DNA of 64,000 nucleotides from Euclidia mi (Eukaryota > Arthropoda > Insecta > Lepidoptera > Erebidae): NCBI GenBank assembly GCA_944739405.2, contig OX123197.2:60178047-60242046 (forward strand), written 5' to 3'. The stretch's first letter is position 1. Each line of letters opens with the position of its first letter. This document shows positions 10,029 through 21,254 of the stretch, piece after piece. Below the pieces are notes generated by a model. That model saw nothing but the letters and a program-made list of their open reading frames with translations, did no database searches and was not told where the DNA came from. A program made the position numbers and the translations under genes.

Positions 10029-10705
10029 TTAGCAAAGAGGTTTGAAGACTATTTTATTATTTGGAAATGAGTTTTAATTCGATGACGTATACATTTTGTC
10101 AAGTGTTCGCCAAATTCAGCATCCGTTGACAACAAGGCGATGGCCGTACGGATAACGCATCCCGTTCACGTTCTGACGGCGTGGGTTCAAATCCCAGTCA
10201 TAACAGTTATGTGGATTTTGGTTTTTATGAAATTTGGAAAATGTTTATAAATATTTGGCAAATATTTAAAAAATGATTATTTAAATATTTCGAATAAAAA
10301 TTAGAAAATTCTAGAAAGTTAAAGAAGGAATGGAAAGGTTAAAAAGAGACAGGAGATGGAAAAACAATTGAATAACGAAAAGACGATCGAAATTAGTGAA
10401 TCTAGAACATTCCTAGGGGTATATAAGGCGGTGTAGATGCGCTGAGCGCCAGTTTAAGTTGAAAAGTGGTAAAGTGAAGAAGAAGAAGGAAGAAGTAAAA
10501 GGAAGAAAGAAGAAGTAGTAAAAAAGTGACGTGAAAGTATAGTGCAGTAAAGTGCAGTGAAGTGCAGTGAACAGTGCAGTGCAAAAGACGCTAGTGTTGG
10601 TGCTGTCTGCGTCGAAATTAAACGGCGTGTCGTGTGTGAAGTCGAATAAAGTGTTATAAGTGCTACTCGGTGTTTCCTTCCAATCCCGTTACCCCGTCCG
10701 TAACA
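9983..10705 (+). repeat. 3' LTR
   Basis: 723 bp, nearly identical to the 5' LTR. Visible differences are an AC insertion after CACGAAAC, GATAAC/GACAAC, GGCTG/GGCCG, GTTCAAG/GTTAAAG, GGAGAGG/GGAAAGG, GCGATG/GCGGTG and GAAGTG/GACGTG. It is followed by the ATAC target duplication. Confidence 0.88.
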
Positions 10706-10709
10706 ATAC

Positions 10710-11904
10710 TATATTGAGCCATGAGTTGCTCGACCAACAACAGCAATGTGGCGCGACTCAGGATCTTTTCACCGAGTTGGTACTTACTCATTCTCCAAAT
10801 GTACATAAAAAATAATAAAATTATAAATAAGATTAAGAACCAGTGCCATAGATTTAAAGTTTCCCACAAAATGAGTAGTTTAATTAGGGATAGAATTAAC
10901 TTAGTAAATAAACTAAAATTTACTGAAAAAGAGTTGCTCAGATTAGATTACACCATGACCGTGAGACCTATGTCTTGCAGCAGGAAATGCTGGATTTACA
11001 TAGAGAACTGACCAAAACTGTGAAAAGTTATGAAGACGCTCAGTTACAAATAAAAGAACACATTCTTGCTGCCAATGAGCTAGTCCAATTAGGTAGTGAA
11101 AATGTGGACAGGCTAGATTCTTTAACAAATAGGCTAAATTGCTGTACTTGTCAAAAAACAACATCATGTGACAATAATCAGCAACATGAAACAATTACAC
11201 TGTCAAAGTCTCAAGAAATACCTTGTACTTACACTCCTAGCAATAATGTTCAATGTATACCAATTTTGGGGAGCTCGTTGTCATCAGTTAACCACTCTCA
11301 CAATAATTGCTATAACTCTTGCTATATTTTCTCTGACCAGCTGGGCAAAGACATGGGTAGTCTTATGTCTCAGTATGGTCCTGTAATAAATCATTGCTCA
11401 CCCGGTGCCAGTTATAGTCAGTTATTACATAAAATCAAGATAACCCAGCTTAATTCAAATTCCTCAGTAATATTATTGTATGGAAATAGTTTAGCTGTAT
11501 CAAGAAATGACATAATAAATTGCTTTAATTTAATGGAACGTCTCAATAGGAAATATAGCTGTAAATTTATTATATGTGCACTGCCTTATTCACAAAATTT
11601 TAAAATAGAACAGAACAAGCACATACATAACTTAAATTTGTTAATGTACAATTGTATAACCCAGTCTTCTTGCCAAAAGTATTTAAGTTATTTTGATACT
11701 AACATCTTTGTTAGAAATTTTATTTTGACTAAAGATATTATGTATCTTTCTTTTAGTTTTAAGCGACAGATTGCTAAGTTATTAGCATATAATATTTACT
11801 GTGTTTTATATACACATAGTGTAACTACTGCAGTTACAGACATCAGTATTTCTACTAATCAGTATATTGAATCAACCTGTAATTTAAACTACAAGTTGAG
11901 ATAA
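10710..11904 (+). pseudogene. LINE-A ORF1, C-terminal part (esterase-like)
   Basis: It continues the ORF1 frame after the LTR insertion, stops near 10805, and picks up in shifted frames from 10871 and 10975. The first part is more coiled coil. From about 11260 the longest open stretch (10975-11904) resembles the SGNH/esterase-like domain of CR1-type ORF1 proteins, with a GSSLSS start block and a central strand-helix pattern. At least one stop and two frameshifts break it. The esterase assignment is by resemblance only; LINE-B ORF1 has the same plan. Confidence 0.6.
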
Positions 11905-12831
11905 CTGGCAGGCCACACTTTTTGAATGTTGTACATCAAAACATTCAGGGCCTTTCAGGCAAAGAGTTAGAGTTAAATTTATTTTTAGACTATAGAAATG
12001 TTCATATCATGTGCATAACTGAACACTGGAAAAAATGTAATAAATTAGTTTTGTTAAATAATTACAATTTTACTGTTAAAAGTGCGTTCACAAGGAAGGA
12101 AGCTATACATGGCGGCTCGTTAATTTTGGTTCATAATACTCTAAAGTGTAAAGAACGTAATGACTTAGTTAAACTTTCTGTGGAGCGCAGTGTTGAACTA
12201 TCATATATTGAACTTGATTATTTTGTTATAATTTGCGTATACCGCCCCCCCACAGGTGACTTTAATATTTTTGAACTGACTATGGAAGACGTTTTACAGC
12301 GTATAAAATGTAATAGAAAAAATATAGTAGTATGTGGCGACTTTAATGTCAATTTATTGGAAGTATCGCCTTTAAGTGGAAGATTGATAAACTTATTGAA
12401 ATCTTTTAATTTAAACTATTTATTTTTTGAACCAACTAGAGTAACCGCTACTTCCTCAACTTGTCTTGATAATATTTTTAGTGATGTTACTGCGTCAAGC
12501 ACTGTAATCCTTGACGAGCTCTCGTCTGATCACTGTGGACAGTTAGCCAAGTTTGTTAGTTAATCCAGCAAGATCTCATCACAAATCACCTGCAAACCTA
12601 TCACAAACGCTCGTTGTAATTCGTTCAAAAACAAAATACTATCTGGTGTGAACTCCTCGATTTTAGAAAACACCAACCCCGATGTTTTATATGAGTCACT
12701 TTTTACAGTTGTCAAGGACGCTTTCAAAAATGTATTTAAAGAAAAAACTGTAGAAATAGGTACCAATACAAGATTTAATGAGTGGGCCACTACTGGTATA
12801 CATGTGAGTAGAGCTAAATTATATGAATTAT
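11883..12831 (+). pseudogene. LINE-A ORF2, APE-type endonuclease and linker
   Basis: Endonuclease/exonuclease/phosphatase fold: NIQG near the N-terminus, TEHW, YRPP, GDFN (about 12340) and a final SSDHCG block are the metal-binding and catalytic signatures. The frame is open from 11883, overlapping the end of ORF1, with no ATG before the NIQG block. It stops at 12563, then linker sequence (12648-12831) continues in another frame up to the Helitron insertion. In a live element it would nick target DNA for priming. Confidence 0.8.
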
Positions 12832-13530
12832 CTATATATTAAAATAATTTGTGTTTTATAATACGAGTCGGCCAGCCCGTTCTACGCAACCGATTCGCAT
12901 GATTTTTTTTTAATGAAAGCTCTTGCTGCATGGATTTGTCATCAAGCATTAGAAATTACCTAACTTGCACATTCATGAAGTTATATGCAAAAACAGTTTT
13001 CTCCCATACATTTTTTACGTTTTCGTAGCCGTAGTCAATGAATTTGTGCTTCTATATATCTGGTTCTCATTGAGGTAGGCGTTTCGTTGAGAGCCTAAAA
13101 CACGCGCTGAAAAGAGCTCTTTCATTTGATGGTATGCTCATTTAAATTGGGTAAGTTTGAAGGAAGATAGGTGTGGACATTGAACTTATTTTTCAATATT
13201 TTCCTATAAATTTCTTAAGATTCCATTGCTTTCTCTCTACATGGACGGTTCTAAATTCAAAAATATTTTTATGGCATCTAATAAGTTCCTTGTGGTAACT
13301 GCCAGGAAGAAACGTTATGCCTCCTTAAGCTGACCTTGCCTTACTTTCATACGGTTGTTAGTGTGGTGGTGTGTAAAATTATACCCGATGTTGGTCAAAT
13401 TATCACTATAGTGAATTATCGCTGATGGCAGGTAATATTCCCCGAATGTTACCAGTTAACCCTTAATGTTGGGTAAACTGATCTCTGATGTAGAGTAATT
13501 TTCCTTACGTTTTATGTTAGGAAAATTTTT

Positions 13531-13932
13531 GTGTTTTTAAATTACGGACTTTCTTCGGGCATCCAAATTTTTTTTATGTGGAACATATTACAGCGGTTCA
13601 TAGTACTATTGTCACATAATTATATTATTACAAGTGGTAGTTATGGTAGAAATTGTAGCTTTGGTAAGAATATTAGTTTTAAGAGAAAAGGTAGTACTTT
13701 TGAGAGCACCGGCGGTTTTGGTAGAAATGGTAGTTTTGAAATAATGGTAGATATGATAGTGATAGTACGAATAGTAGTTTTGATACAAATAGTAGTTTTG
13801 AAGTTAGGAATAGTATTTTCGTTAGGAATAGTCGTTTTGGTTGAAATTGTATTTTTGGCATATATGTATTGTAGTTTTGGTAGCAAGGTTACTTACGATT
13901 GCTACCAAATCAGCCATTCCTACCAAAACTAA
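13531..13932 (+). repeat. Degenerate GGTAGNNNTGGTAG-type minisatellite in the Helitron
   Basis: From about 13630 the sequence is an irregular run of GTAGTTTTGGTAGAAAT-like words that gives a spurious 133-codon ORF. At the right end the word inverts, producing a 10-bp-arm hairpin (TTTGGTAGCA at 13876 / TGCTACCAAA at 13900). I do not call it coding. Confidence 0.6.
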
Positions 13933-14231
13933 AATTTCGACCAAAATTATAAAACTCATTATTACATTTCTATGTTATGATGGATTAATCACACCCATAC
14001 ACAAAACGAAATAAATAGTGCTTCTCACAGAAATATTTACTTAGCTGGATAACAAATAAAACCTATTTTCTTACTTATAAAAAAGTTGTTTATCTATATT
14101 TTTAATTTTGATGATTTTAAAAGTAAAATATTGACAGATAAAGAAAAAAGTGAAGTTAGCGTAAGTTAGTGACTTAAGTTTCTGATTTAATAACGTATTT
14201 TTTGTGAGTAGTTGTGTTTTCAATTATAATT

Positions 14232-14372
14232 ATGGTTCTTGGAAGGAAATTGAAAAATGCTCAGAGAAAGTTAGAACAAAGAATTTTGGTCAATGACGTG
14301 CCTGTTGGAGATTTGGTACCGGATGGTCCTCCTACTGCTAAAAAATACGGGTGGAAATTCTATTTCCCGTAA
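14232..14372 (+). CDS. 46-codon ORF in the Helitron, function unknown
   Basis: ATG at 14232, stop at 14370. The product is basic at its N-terminus (MVLGRKLKNAQRKLEQR), has a proline/glycine middle and an aromatic end. It may be the first coding block of the ancestral Helitron ORF, cut off by the antisense LINE fragment that follows. I do not recognise a domain. Confidence 0.3.
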   Translation: MVLGRKLKNAQRKLEQRILVNDVPVGDLVPDGPPTAKKYGWKFYFP

Positions 14373-14562
14373 AATGTTATATTTAGATTAAATGTTATGA
14401 AAGGTTTATTATGTACGGTTTATACAGTAATTTATTTGCAATCAAATTAAAACTAACATAGCTAAATGACTATTTACACATAAAATAAAACGATAATTTC
14501 TATACTTAAATAACTTAAAATACATTAAAAGAAAAAAGAAAAAAAAGAAAGGAAAATTAAAT

Positions 14563-15700
14563 TTAGAGGGCGTCATGGAAATCCTCCACATCGCCGTCAA
14601 TTGGGAGCGTGCCCAGAATGCTGACAGCATTGCCACGTTGTATGGCAATGCTGATCTTTTGCGCCAAATACAGGCCAGCCTTCTGGTCACGCGAGGCGTC
14701 GACCAGTCTCTTTGAGAGATCTCTAAAAAGAGATCGTGCACTTAGCCCCCATGGTCCCAACGTTTCGACTCCAAACGGCTCAAATACATAATCTTCTATT
14801 AGATTTATGTATTTGCGCCGTTTGAGAGTCTCCGCTGTAGCTGCAGCAGCGCCCGCACAACCCGCTGTGCTAGATGAGATGGCGCAAGGGTGTCGACACA
14901 AGTTGCGTCCCACACCAAAGGCCTACCCAGCTTCCACGGCAGTAAAGACATACCGTCTGGTCTTTTGCCATCGTCGCGTGCCAAGGCCTGAGGTTCAAGT
15001 TGGGCTGGAACGCCAGCGGTGACAAGAACCCGGCGAAGTATGTCATTAAGGTTGGCGTGTCGTGAAATACGACCTGCGCTCCTGCAGCATGACAGACCAT
15101 GATGACCAAGGCTGTCGACAGCCTCTCCACAGTGACAGCGATGTGGAGAGACACATTGCGCACCTAAACGAAGGCAAGAAGCAATACGGAAAGTCGTATC
15201 GTCCAACATGCCTATGGTACCTATGTTGGACGATGGCAGTGCCTGAAGCCAAAGACCCGACTCCCATTTTCCCACAGCCAGCAAACGAGCACGCTCCGCA
15301 GCATTAGACGACGTACTTAAGAGATTTTCTCGTACAACGCTGCAAAGCGGCCCGTCCCACTGCCTCTGTGAAGATGGATTTCGGGGTAACTCGGTGCTTG
15401 GACAAGCCATTCTCCAAGCATTCATGGCATCGATCTTACACGGCACCTCAAGATCGACCAGTGTGGGTGCTAAAATTTTCCTGGTCAATTCTGCAGTACC
15501 GTGGACCTAGGACAGGAATGCTGGTAAACTTACATCGAAAATTTTGCGAACGCCAAGGCCGCCCAGGCCTACAGGCAAAGACGCCTGTAGCCACACTCGG
15601 TCGTTCAGGTCCAGATTTAGAATTTTGCTTAAGGTAATTTGCATAAGATTGTCAATTTGGGCGAGTAGAGATGGTAATCGGGTGGAAACGGGTTCAGATT
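14563..15700 (-). pseudogene. C-terminal region of a LINE reverse transcriptase, antisense in the Helitron
   Basis: Read on the minus strand from about 15700 down to a stop at 14563. It opens with a segment containing PVGLGGLGVR, then a cysteine/histidine cluster (CHCGEAVDSLGHHGLSC), a DGKRPDGMSLLPWKLGRPLVWD block, and an end with GVETLGPWG and SIAIQRGNAVSILGT. I know this order from the C-terminus of invertebrate non-LTR polyproteins, beyond the polymerase core. It is broken into at least three frames. The T-run on the plus side (14522-14560, A-rich here) may be its 3' tail. Confidence 0.65.
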
Positions 15701-15702
15701 TG

Positions 15703-15846
15703 ATTAATGCTACCATCAACAATTTTCAAGTGATTTCCATTCTTTGTGACGGAAATTGCTTATTCGGCGCAATTTCTTATTGTTTATATGGAAGTGAGAA
15801 TAAACTATATGAAATTCGTTTGGCCACTACAATGTACTCACCATAG
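15703..15846 (+). pseudogene. OTU cysteine-protease fragment of the Helitron
   Basis: The fragment reads VISILCDGNCLFGAISYCLY and then a YEIR block. This is the OTU catalytic loop: D-G-N-C at 15748-15759, with the nucleophilic cysteine present. It stops at 15844, before the region where the catalytic histidine would lie. OTU domains are a known accessory of animal Helitron proteins, so this is probably what is left of the parental gene. Confidence 0.7.
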
Positions 15847-15909
15847 CTATATGTACCTAAGAGCTTTTTTATAATATTAAAATATGCTGTGGAGCAGCAC
15901 GGGTCCTCT

Positions 15910-17798
15910 AGTATGCTACAAAATCCTACAATTTTAATCCACAGTTTATTGAATACGTTAAAAAATATTTAAAATTATTTAAGAAAGACTGTTTTATAGC
16001 AAAATCCATGCTTTTGAGTAACTAAATAAAGCAATCGGATAACAAAGTTAAAACTACTTGGAAAGTTATTAACGAACAAACTGGCAAAATTAGAATTAAT
16101 AACAATAAGTTTGAATTGAAGTTTGACACTAAAATTGTACGCGAAGATGAAGATGTAGCTCAAGAATTTAATAAATATTTTTCGCACATACCGTTATCCG
16201 TTACGAAGGGTTTATATGCTTCTTCTAGTGTAGCAGCAACATATTTGATTAAGAATATGCCAGAAATAACGTGTACTTTTAGATTTAAGCCTATTAATTC
16301 AATCGACATTTTAAATACCTTCAAGTCTCTTAAGCCTAAAAAGACAGGTGACCTATGGGGCATCTCTGTGAAAGTTTTGCAAATAGTTATTGACCTAGTA
16401 GCTCCGTATTTAACTGTAGTATTCAACCACTGCCTTAATGGAACTTTCCCAGATCTTATGAAATACAGCAAAATTATTCCACTTTTTTAATTTGGCAGCA
16501 AAGCTGATATTGGTAGTTTAGTTAAAATTTTTGAAAAACTCCTACTTAAGCAATTACTACAATATTTTAATCTTAACAGCCTCCTACATACTGAACAGTA
16601 CGGATTTACTAAGGGTCGAGCTACGACTGATGCAGGAGTAACTTTACTTAAGCATGTGTACAATGCTTGAGAACAGTCGCAAAATGCTATAGGTATCTTC
16701 TGTGACCTTTCTAAGGCGTTTGATTGCGTAAATCATGATACACTTTTACGCAAACTGAAACATTACGATATCAGAGATTTGGCACTTAGCGTCATTAATT
16801 CTTATCTGAAAGGTAGAGTACAACATGTAGATGTAAATGGAGCTCATTTTTCCGGGTTACCAGTGCAATTAGGCGTTCCCCAGAGGTCCATTCTGGGACC
16901 CTTTTTGTTTCTAATTTATATAAATGATTTGCTTTATTACATGAATAACTGGTGTGACGTTGTTCTTTTTGCAGATGATACGTCTTTAATTTTCAAGGTT
17001 GATAGAAATAAGGAAAACTTTGACGAAGTAAATCGAGCCCTAACTAAAGTCACACACTGGTTTACAGCTAATAACTTAGTTTTAAATTCTAAGAAAACTA
17101 AATGTGTTAAATTTGTATTGCCAAACGTAAAGAATCTGGGACCTAACTTAGCACTTAACGAGGAGATTATAGAACCAGTAAATAACACTGTTTTCTTAAG
17201 TATAACAGTAGATAATAAATTGCAATGGGGAGCACACATATTGGCTCTTACTGGGAAACTTAGCTCGGCTGCATACGCTATTAGAAAAATTAGACAGTTA
17301 ACCGACGTCGATACGGCTCGTCTAATTTATTTTAGTTACTTTCATAGTATTATTTCCTATGGTGTTCTTCTATGGGGAAAAGCTGCAGATATTGACAGTG
17401 TATTTATTTTGCAAAAAAGGGCAGTCCGTGCTATTTATCAGTTACGGCCGAGGGTGTCACTTAGGGATCGATTTAAAGAAATTGAAATCCTGACTGTACC
17501 TTCCCAATATATATTTGCCAATTTAATGTACATTAAACAAAATATTGAGTCGTATAGTAAAAATAGTGATGTCCATAGTATAAACACTAGAAATAAACAT
17601 AAATTGTGCGTGCCTCATCTTCGGTTACATAAAGTTCATAATACATTCATGGGGCTAGGTGTACGTATGTATAATAAATTACCAACTCATTTTTGTCAGT
17701 TACCTTTAAATTCCTTTAAAAGTGAAGTTAAAACTTGTTTGTTAAAAAAAGCATATTACTCAATAGATGATTATTTCAAGGACAAGAATGCTTGGTAG
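15910..17798 (+). pseudogene. LINE-A ORF2, reverse transcriptase and C-terminus
   Basis: It continues the ORF2 frame after the Helitron. RT blocks visible are KPKKTGDLWGIS, DLSKAFDCVNHD, GVPQRSILGPFLF, FADDTSLIF (catalytic, about 16970) and a C-terminal region ending near the stop at 17796. In-frame stops lie near 16022, at 16488 and at 16668. After GSKADIG the usual NYRPIS block is missing, as if an in-frame deletion removed it. From 16779 on, the last 339 codons are open. Confidence 0.85.
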
Positions 17799-17960
17799 AC
17801 AAGTTCAATACTTACTGTTCCAGTTGTTGTGTACAGCTTTATATTTAATTGTTTTTATATACATACTGTTTGACATGTTTGAATTTTGAATATCTTTGTT
17901 TTTGACATAAGTTTCTCTGTTTGACATGTATATTTGTTTGCGTCATTATTTTATTTGACA

Positions 17961-19699
17961 TTTAATTTTTATATTTACTTTGACATTTTTTAATTCTATT
18001 ATGCGTTTATTTGTTGACGTTCTGCTCTTTTAACCCTTGAGGTGCGATCAAACTAAAGGCAAAGTGCCACAAGTGCAAAAGGTCACGTTGCTACAAAATT
18101 TCATTGGCATAGGTTACCGGAAAAAAATTAATTATGACACCTTAATATAATTATATCACATAAATTGCATATCATTGTGTTGGGTATTAAATCAGCTATC
18201 ATAATAATAACATGAATTACAACTAAATACTCACCTTTCCGGCAAAACAGGCTTACAAACTTAGAAGTTTATTTTTTTTCACTCGTTCGCACAAACATTT
18301 CATCACATATTAATGAATTTCATTACTTGTTTGGTTCATAAACACAAAAACATTATCACATATACCTTTGGGTTTTCACACAATACATTATTTATTTGTA
18401 AAAAATGAATCTAACGCCACTAAAAAAATTATAATCCGAACGCGTAACAAAAAGTTCGCCGTGCCAGGCCGCCATTGTACTGTAACGAACACTGTGGCTG
18501 TGAAATATTTATCATTTGAAACACGATAACAGTAAAAATGTACAACGATACTAGTATTTAATTGCTAAAATATGTTTTCAGATAAATAATCTGGGTACTT
18601 TTATGTCTTTCATAACTATTAAAAGAGTATTTATCATAAAACTATTACGAAAATAGCAAGTTTCAAGAGTAGAAATAGCCCGTCTAAAAAGTTTTTGCCT
18701 TTTATCACTGTATTTCGTGTCTTTGTCACGAATAATGTCACTTCACAATTAATATTTATTTATTTCTGAGTAAATCTATATAAGTATCTTTATAAAATAT
18801 TCACCGGTTTCTTCCACAAGACAACTTTTATTATAAAGATCCCGGACCAAAAAACAACAATGGCGGACGCTTTCGCAACTGTGACACAGATAATTATATT
18901 TCAATATTTTTTGGCGCGTTTCATTTCCCTCACCCTTCTAAAACGATTTAGTTGCATAGAATATGAACTATTCTAATAGTTACTACTTTCGTTTCTTGGT
19001 TTAAGTAAAACAAAACGTAAAATATCCGTGACCAATAGGACGACTTTTTAGAGCACGACCATGCGTGCCGCAAACACATGGAACCACTTGAATTAGAGCA
19101 CGACCGTGCGTGCTGTAATCACGTGGGGATTATATGTTATAGTGCACTAATAATGTCCGATAGATTTATTTTAGTCTAATGTAAGTTCGAATGGCTTGTC
19201 TTGGAAAGTAGGTTCGTCATGCTCACTGTACTGTCACTGCAGGCGGTAGCGTCGGTGGTCGGGTCATCTACTTCCCTCTAATATGGTTGAGGAGGGTGAC
19301 GGCTGATCATTGCGTTATACTCGTGAACGGGTGCTGCCTGTGGTGACTGGTCGATCTACTGGACAGGATACAGCTTTTGACTTGCTGATTTATGTGTTTA
19401 TTTGCAATTTGTTCCAATTGTTTTGGGGTAATTCATGCATTGTAACGTGATTTGACTGAGCAGTGATTACATAACAACATGATATATAACATGTGTGCGG
19501 TTACACCCTACTTGTCATTTTGTTTTGGAGGCTTAGGTGTTAGTCATTAATCTCAATTTTCAAGTCTTAAGTAGGTACGTAACTAAATAAATGGCAATAG
19601 GTTGTGTGATAGCTATCATGTTAATTGAAAATTGTGATATTATTATTTTTATTAATATAATGTATAACTTCATATTTAACTATGCAGACAGTACTGTGT
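17961..19699. other. No recognisable gene; small direct repeat at 19048-19126
   Basis: AT-rich, no reading frame of note. TTAGAGCACGACCATGCGTG (19048) recurs imperfectly 45 bp downstream (19093). GCCGCCATTGT (18471) and ACAATGGCGGAC (18858) form a weak inverted pair. Confidence 0.35.
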
Positions 19700-19875
19700 T
19701 GCTGGGGAGTTTGTTGCGCTGCTTCTTCTTCCTAGCGAAAACACATAGGAAGCAGTGAACGGTTGGGCTTTTTGGGGAACTGTTTATTGTAAAATTTAAC
19801 GTTCAGAAAAAGCTGTTTACCAGCCAATTTTGAATAAAAGATTTTGACTTTTGATTTTTGACTTTAATATGCTTC
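19700..19875 (+). repeat. LINE-type 3' end with TTTTGAC-like tail
   Basis: GCTGGGGAGTTTGTTGCGC...GGAAGCAGTGAACG...TTTTGAATAAAAGATTTTGAC, then repeated TTTTTGACTT words, matches a 3' end I associate with lepidopteran non-LTR elements. No ORF remains; it is 5' truncated. Confidence 0.5.
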
Positions 19876-20399
19876 CCATTTATTACGTGGAAATTATACA
19901 TAGTTGCCGAAACATAGATAACGCTTGCGCTAAAGCTTAGGGCTGAGACAAGAGTTAGTCTTTGTTCGTATTATATATTAAATGCTTACATTCTATGTTT
20001 ATTACATTATAAATTGAAAACTCTTTGACTAGTAGAAGATTATATGTCTGTCATCTACTTAATGTATGACATGAAGTCATCTGGATTGAGGGAATTTGAT
20101 TCATACAAAAATTTATCAGCTGATTAAACATATTATTTATTATATTATTTTAGTCGATTAAATATCATACCTACATGGGCAAGCTAGTTGGATAAGAAGT
20201 ATAATTATAGGGTAATAAAATCATTGGTTTAATTATTTAACTATACGGTAACTGCTCACTTTTTACTACGGCTCAGCGAGCTGTATCATATTAAGAAGGA
20301 ACCGCGGTCTAGTTACCTACGCTTTATATAGTAAACTATAGTGTAATTAGATTTTCAGCAAACCTGAGTTATTATCTGAGATAATAAAGTTTTGATATA
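19876..20399. other. No recognisable feature
   Basis: AT-rich sequence without ORFs, repeats or structured motifs that I can identify. Confidence 0.35.
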
Positions 20400-20645
20400 T
20401 ACGTGCATGCATAGGGGGTGCATAGGGTTCCCACCAAGAACTTAGGGTCCCAAGCCAACCTCACCTGCAAGTGGTGCACCTGCCGATCAACGGACGAGGC
20501 TCTGGCAAACAAAATATCCCGATAAGCGGCAATAGGCTCGCCACCTATTACGTGGGATCAAAACACTGGCGAAAAGTGGTCGTTTAATATGCCTCTGCCT
20601 ACCCCTTCGGGGAAACAGGCGTGAGTCTATGTATGTATGTATGAT
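20400..20645 (+). mobile_element. SINE-like element, plus orientation
   Basis: It ends in GCCTCTGCCTACCCC...AGGCGTGAGTCTATGTATG and a short TATG repeat. This is the complement of the start of the SINE at 24912-25178 (CATACATA...CTCACGCCT...GGTAGGCAGAGG). The head is degraded. Confidence 0.6.
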
Positions 20646-21140
20646 ATATACGCTTTTATTCAACTCTGTATTTATATGTAACAAATACGAGATCCACAAT
20701 AGGGTACTTTCGGTGCTGAATAATAAATTTTGAAATATGATAAATATTAAAATTTATGTTGAAATATACCTATAAATTTTGATTTTGAGTCATAAAAGAT
20801 TAATTTATTAATTTATTATATTTAAATTAAAAATCAAAATTTTTATTCTATACATCACGTAACGAAAAACACTGTATGCGACACTTCACACATGGCGTAA
20901 CATCGGCAAAACTGCGGCTAGACCCTCACAGTTATGGTTCTTTTTGATAGGCATTGTAAAAATCAAAGTCGTTAAAACAAATATTCAAATAATTCAATAT
21001 AAAACTAATGGTAAAGAATTTGCGTCGCCACAAAAGTATGATGGCTTCGCCGCACCGTAGTGAACTCGTGCCCTATCTAAAACAAGGTACAGACAGACGG
21101 GCAAAAAAAAAGATTCCGTTCCGGCCGTCTATATACTAAT
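20646..21140. other. No recognisable feature
   Basis: AT-rich, with no gene or repeat that I can support. Confidence 0.35.
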
Positions 21141-21254
21141 ATTAAAACCTGAACTTGGAAATTTATTCTGCGAGGAAAATATTCCTTGCCACGCGATATT
21201 ACCATTTAACCTCCCTAGTGTTTCTCGAACACCTGTCTGTTCTAGCTAGGCGTT

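Larger units (their letters stand above)
7318..10705 (+). mobile_element. Non-autonomous LTR retrotransposon (gypsy-like, gag-protease only)
   Basis: Two LTRs (7318-8038 and 9983-10705) start TGTGACGG and end CCGTAACA. They are flanked by a 4-bp duplication ATAC (7314-7317 and 10706-10709). Between them are a primer-binding-site-like TGGTGTCAGAAGTGGGAT at 8041, one gag-protease ORF and a polypurine tract. No reverse transcriptase, RNase H or integrase is present in the 1.9-kb interior, so it needs enzymes from a complete relative. By eye the LTRs differ by about six substitutions and one 2-bp indel, so the insertion is young. The superfamily is inferred from the 4-bp duplication and gag type. 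Confidence 0.9.
12832..15909 (+). mobile_element. Helitron, 3,078 bp, inserted in LINE-A ORF2
   Basis: It starts TCTATATATT, ends CTCTAG, and lies between A and T, the Helitron insertion rule. Just before the end is a hairpin (TGCTG-TGGAG-CAGCA, 15883-15897), 12 bases from CTAG. Removing it joins the flanks so that the LINE-A frame reads through without a break, which fixes both ends. No Rep/helicase is present. Inside are a degenerate GTAG repeat, a 46-codon ORF, an antisense LINE fragment and an OTU-protease remnant. Confidence 0.85.
6960..17960 (+). mobile_element. LINE-A: old CR1/Daphne-like LINE, split by two insertions
   Basis: The parts in order are an ORF1 coiled coil (6989-7317), an inserted LTR element (7318-10705), the rest of ORF1 (10710-11904), the ORF2 endonuclease (11883-12831), an inserted Helitron (12832-15909) and the ORF2 reverse transcriptase (15910-17798). 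The reading frame of the host element continues across both insertion points, which shows this is one element. A 3' UTR with repeated TTTGACAT words follows to about 17960. Several stops and frameshifts mean it cannot move on its own. The clade is from memory of the ORF arrangement; the 5' and 3' limits are approximate. Confidence 0.8.

Noticed and set aside
13531..13932. 133-codon ORF and its antisense frames
   Set aside because: It follows a degenerate GTAG minisatellite inside the Helitron and has no domain; the apparent repeats in the protein reflect the DNA repeat.
14805..15637. Plus-strand ORFs over the antisense LINE fragment
   Set aside because: Shadows of the minus-strand RT C-terminus, which carries all recognisable motifs.
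18468..18870. GCCGCCATTGT / ACAATGGCGGAC inverted pair as a MITE
   Set aside because: Only about 10 bp match and the neighbouring bases diverge; more likely chance or unrelated promoter-like motifs.
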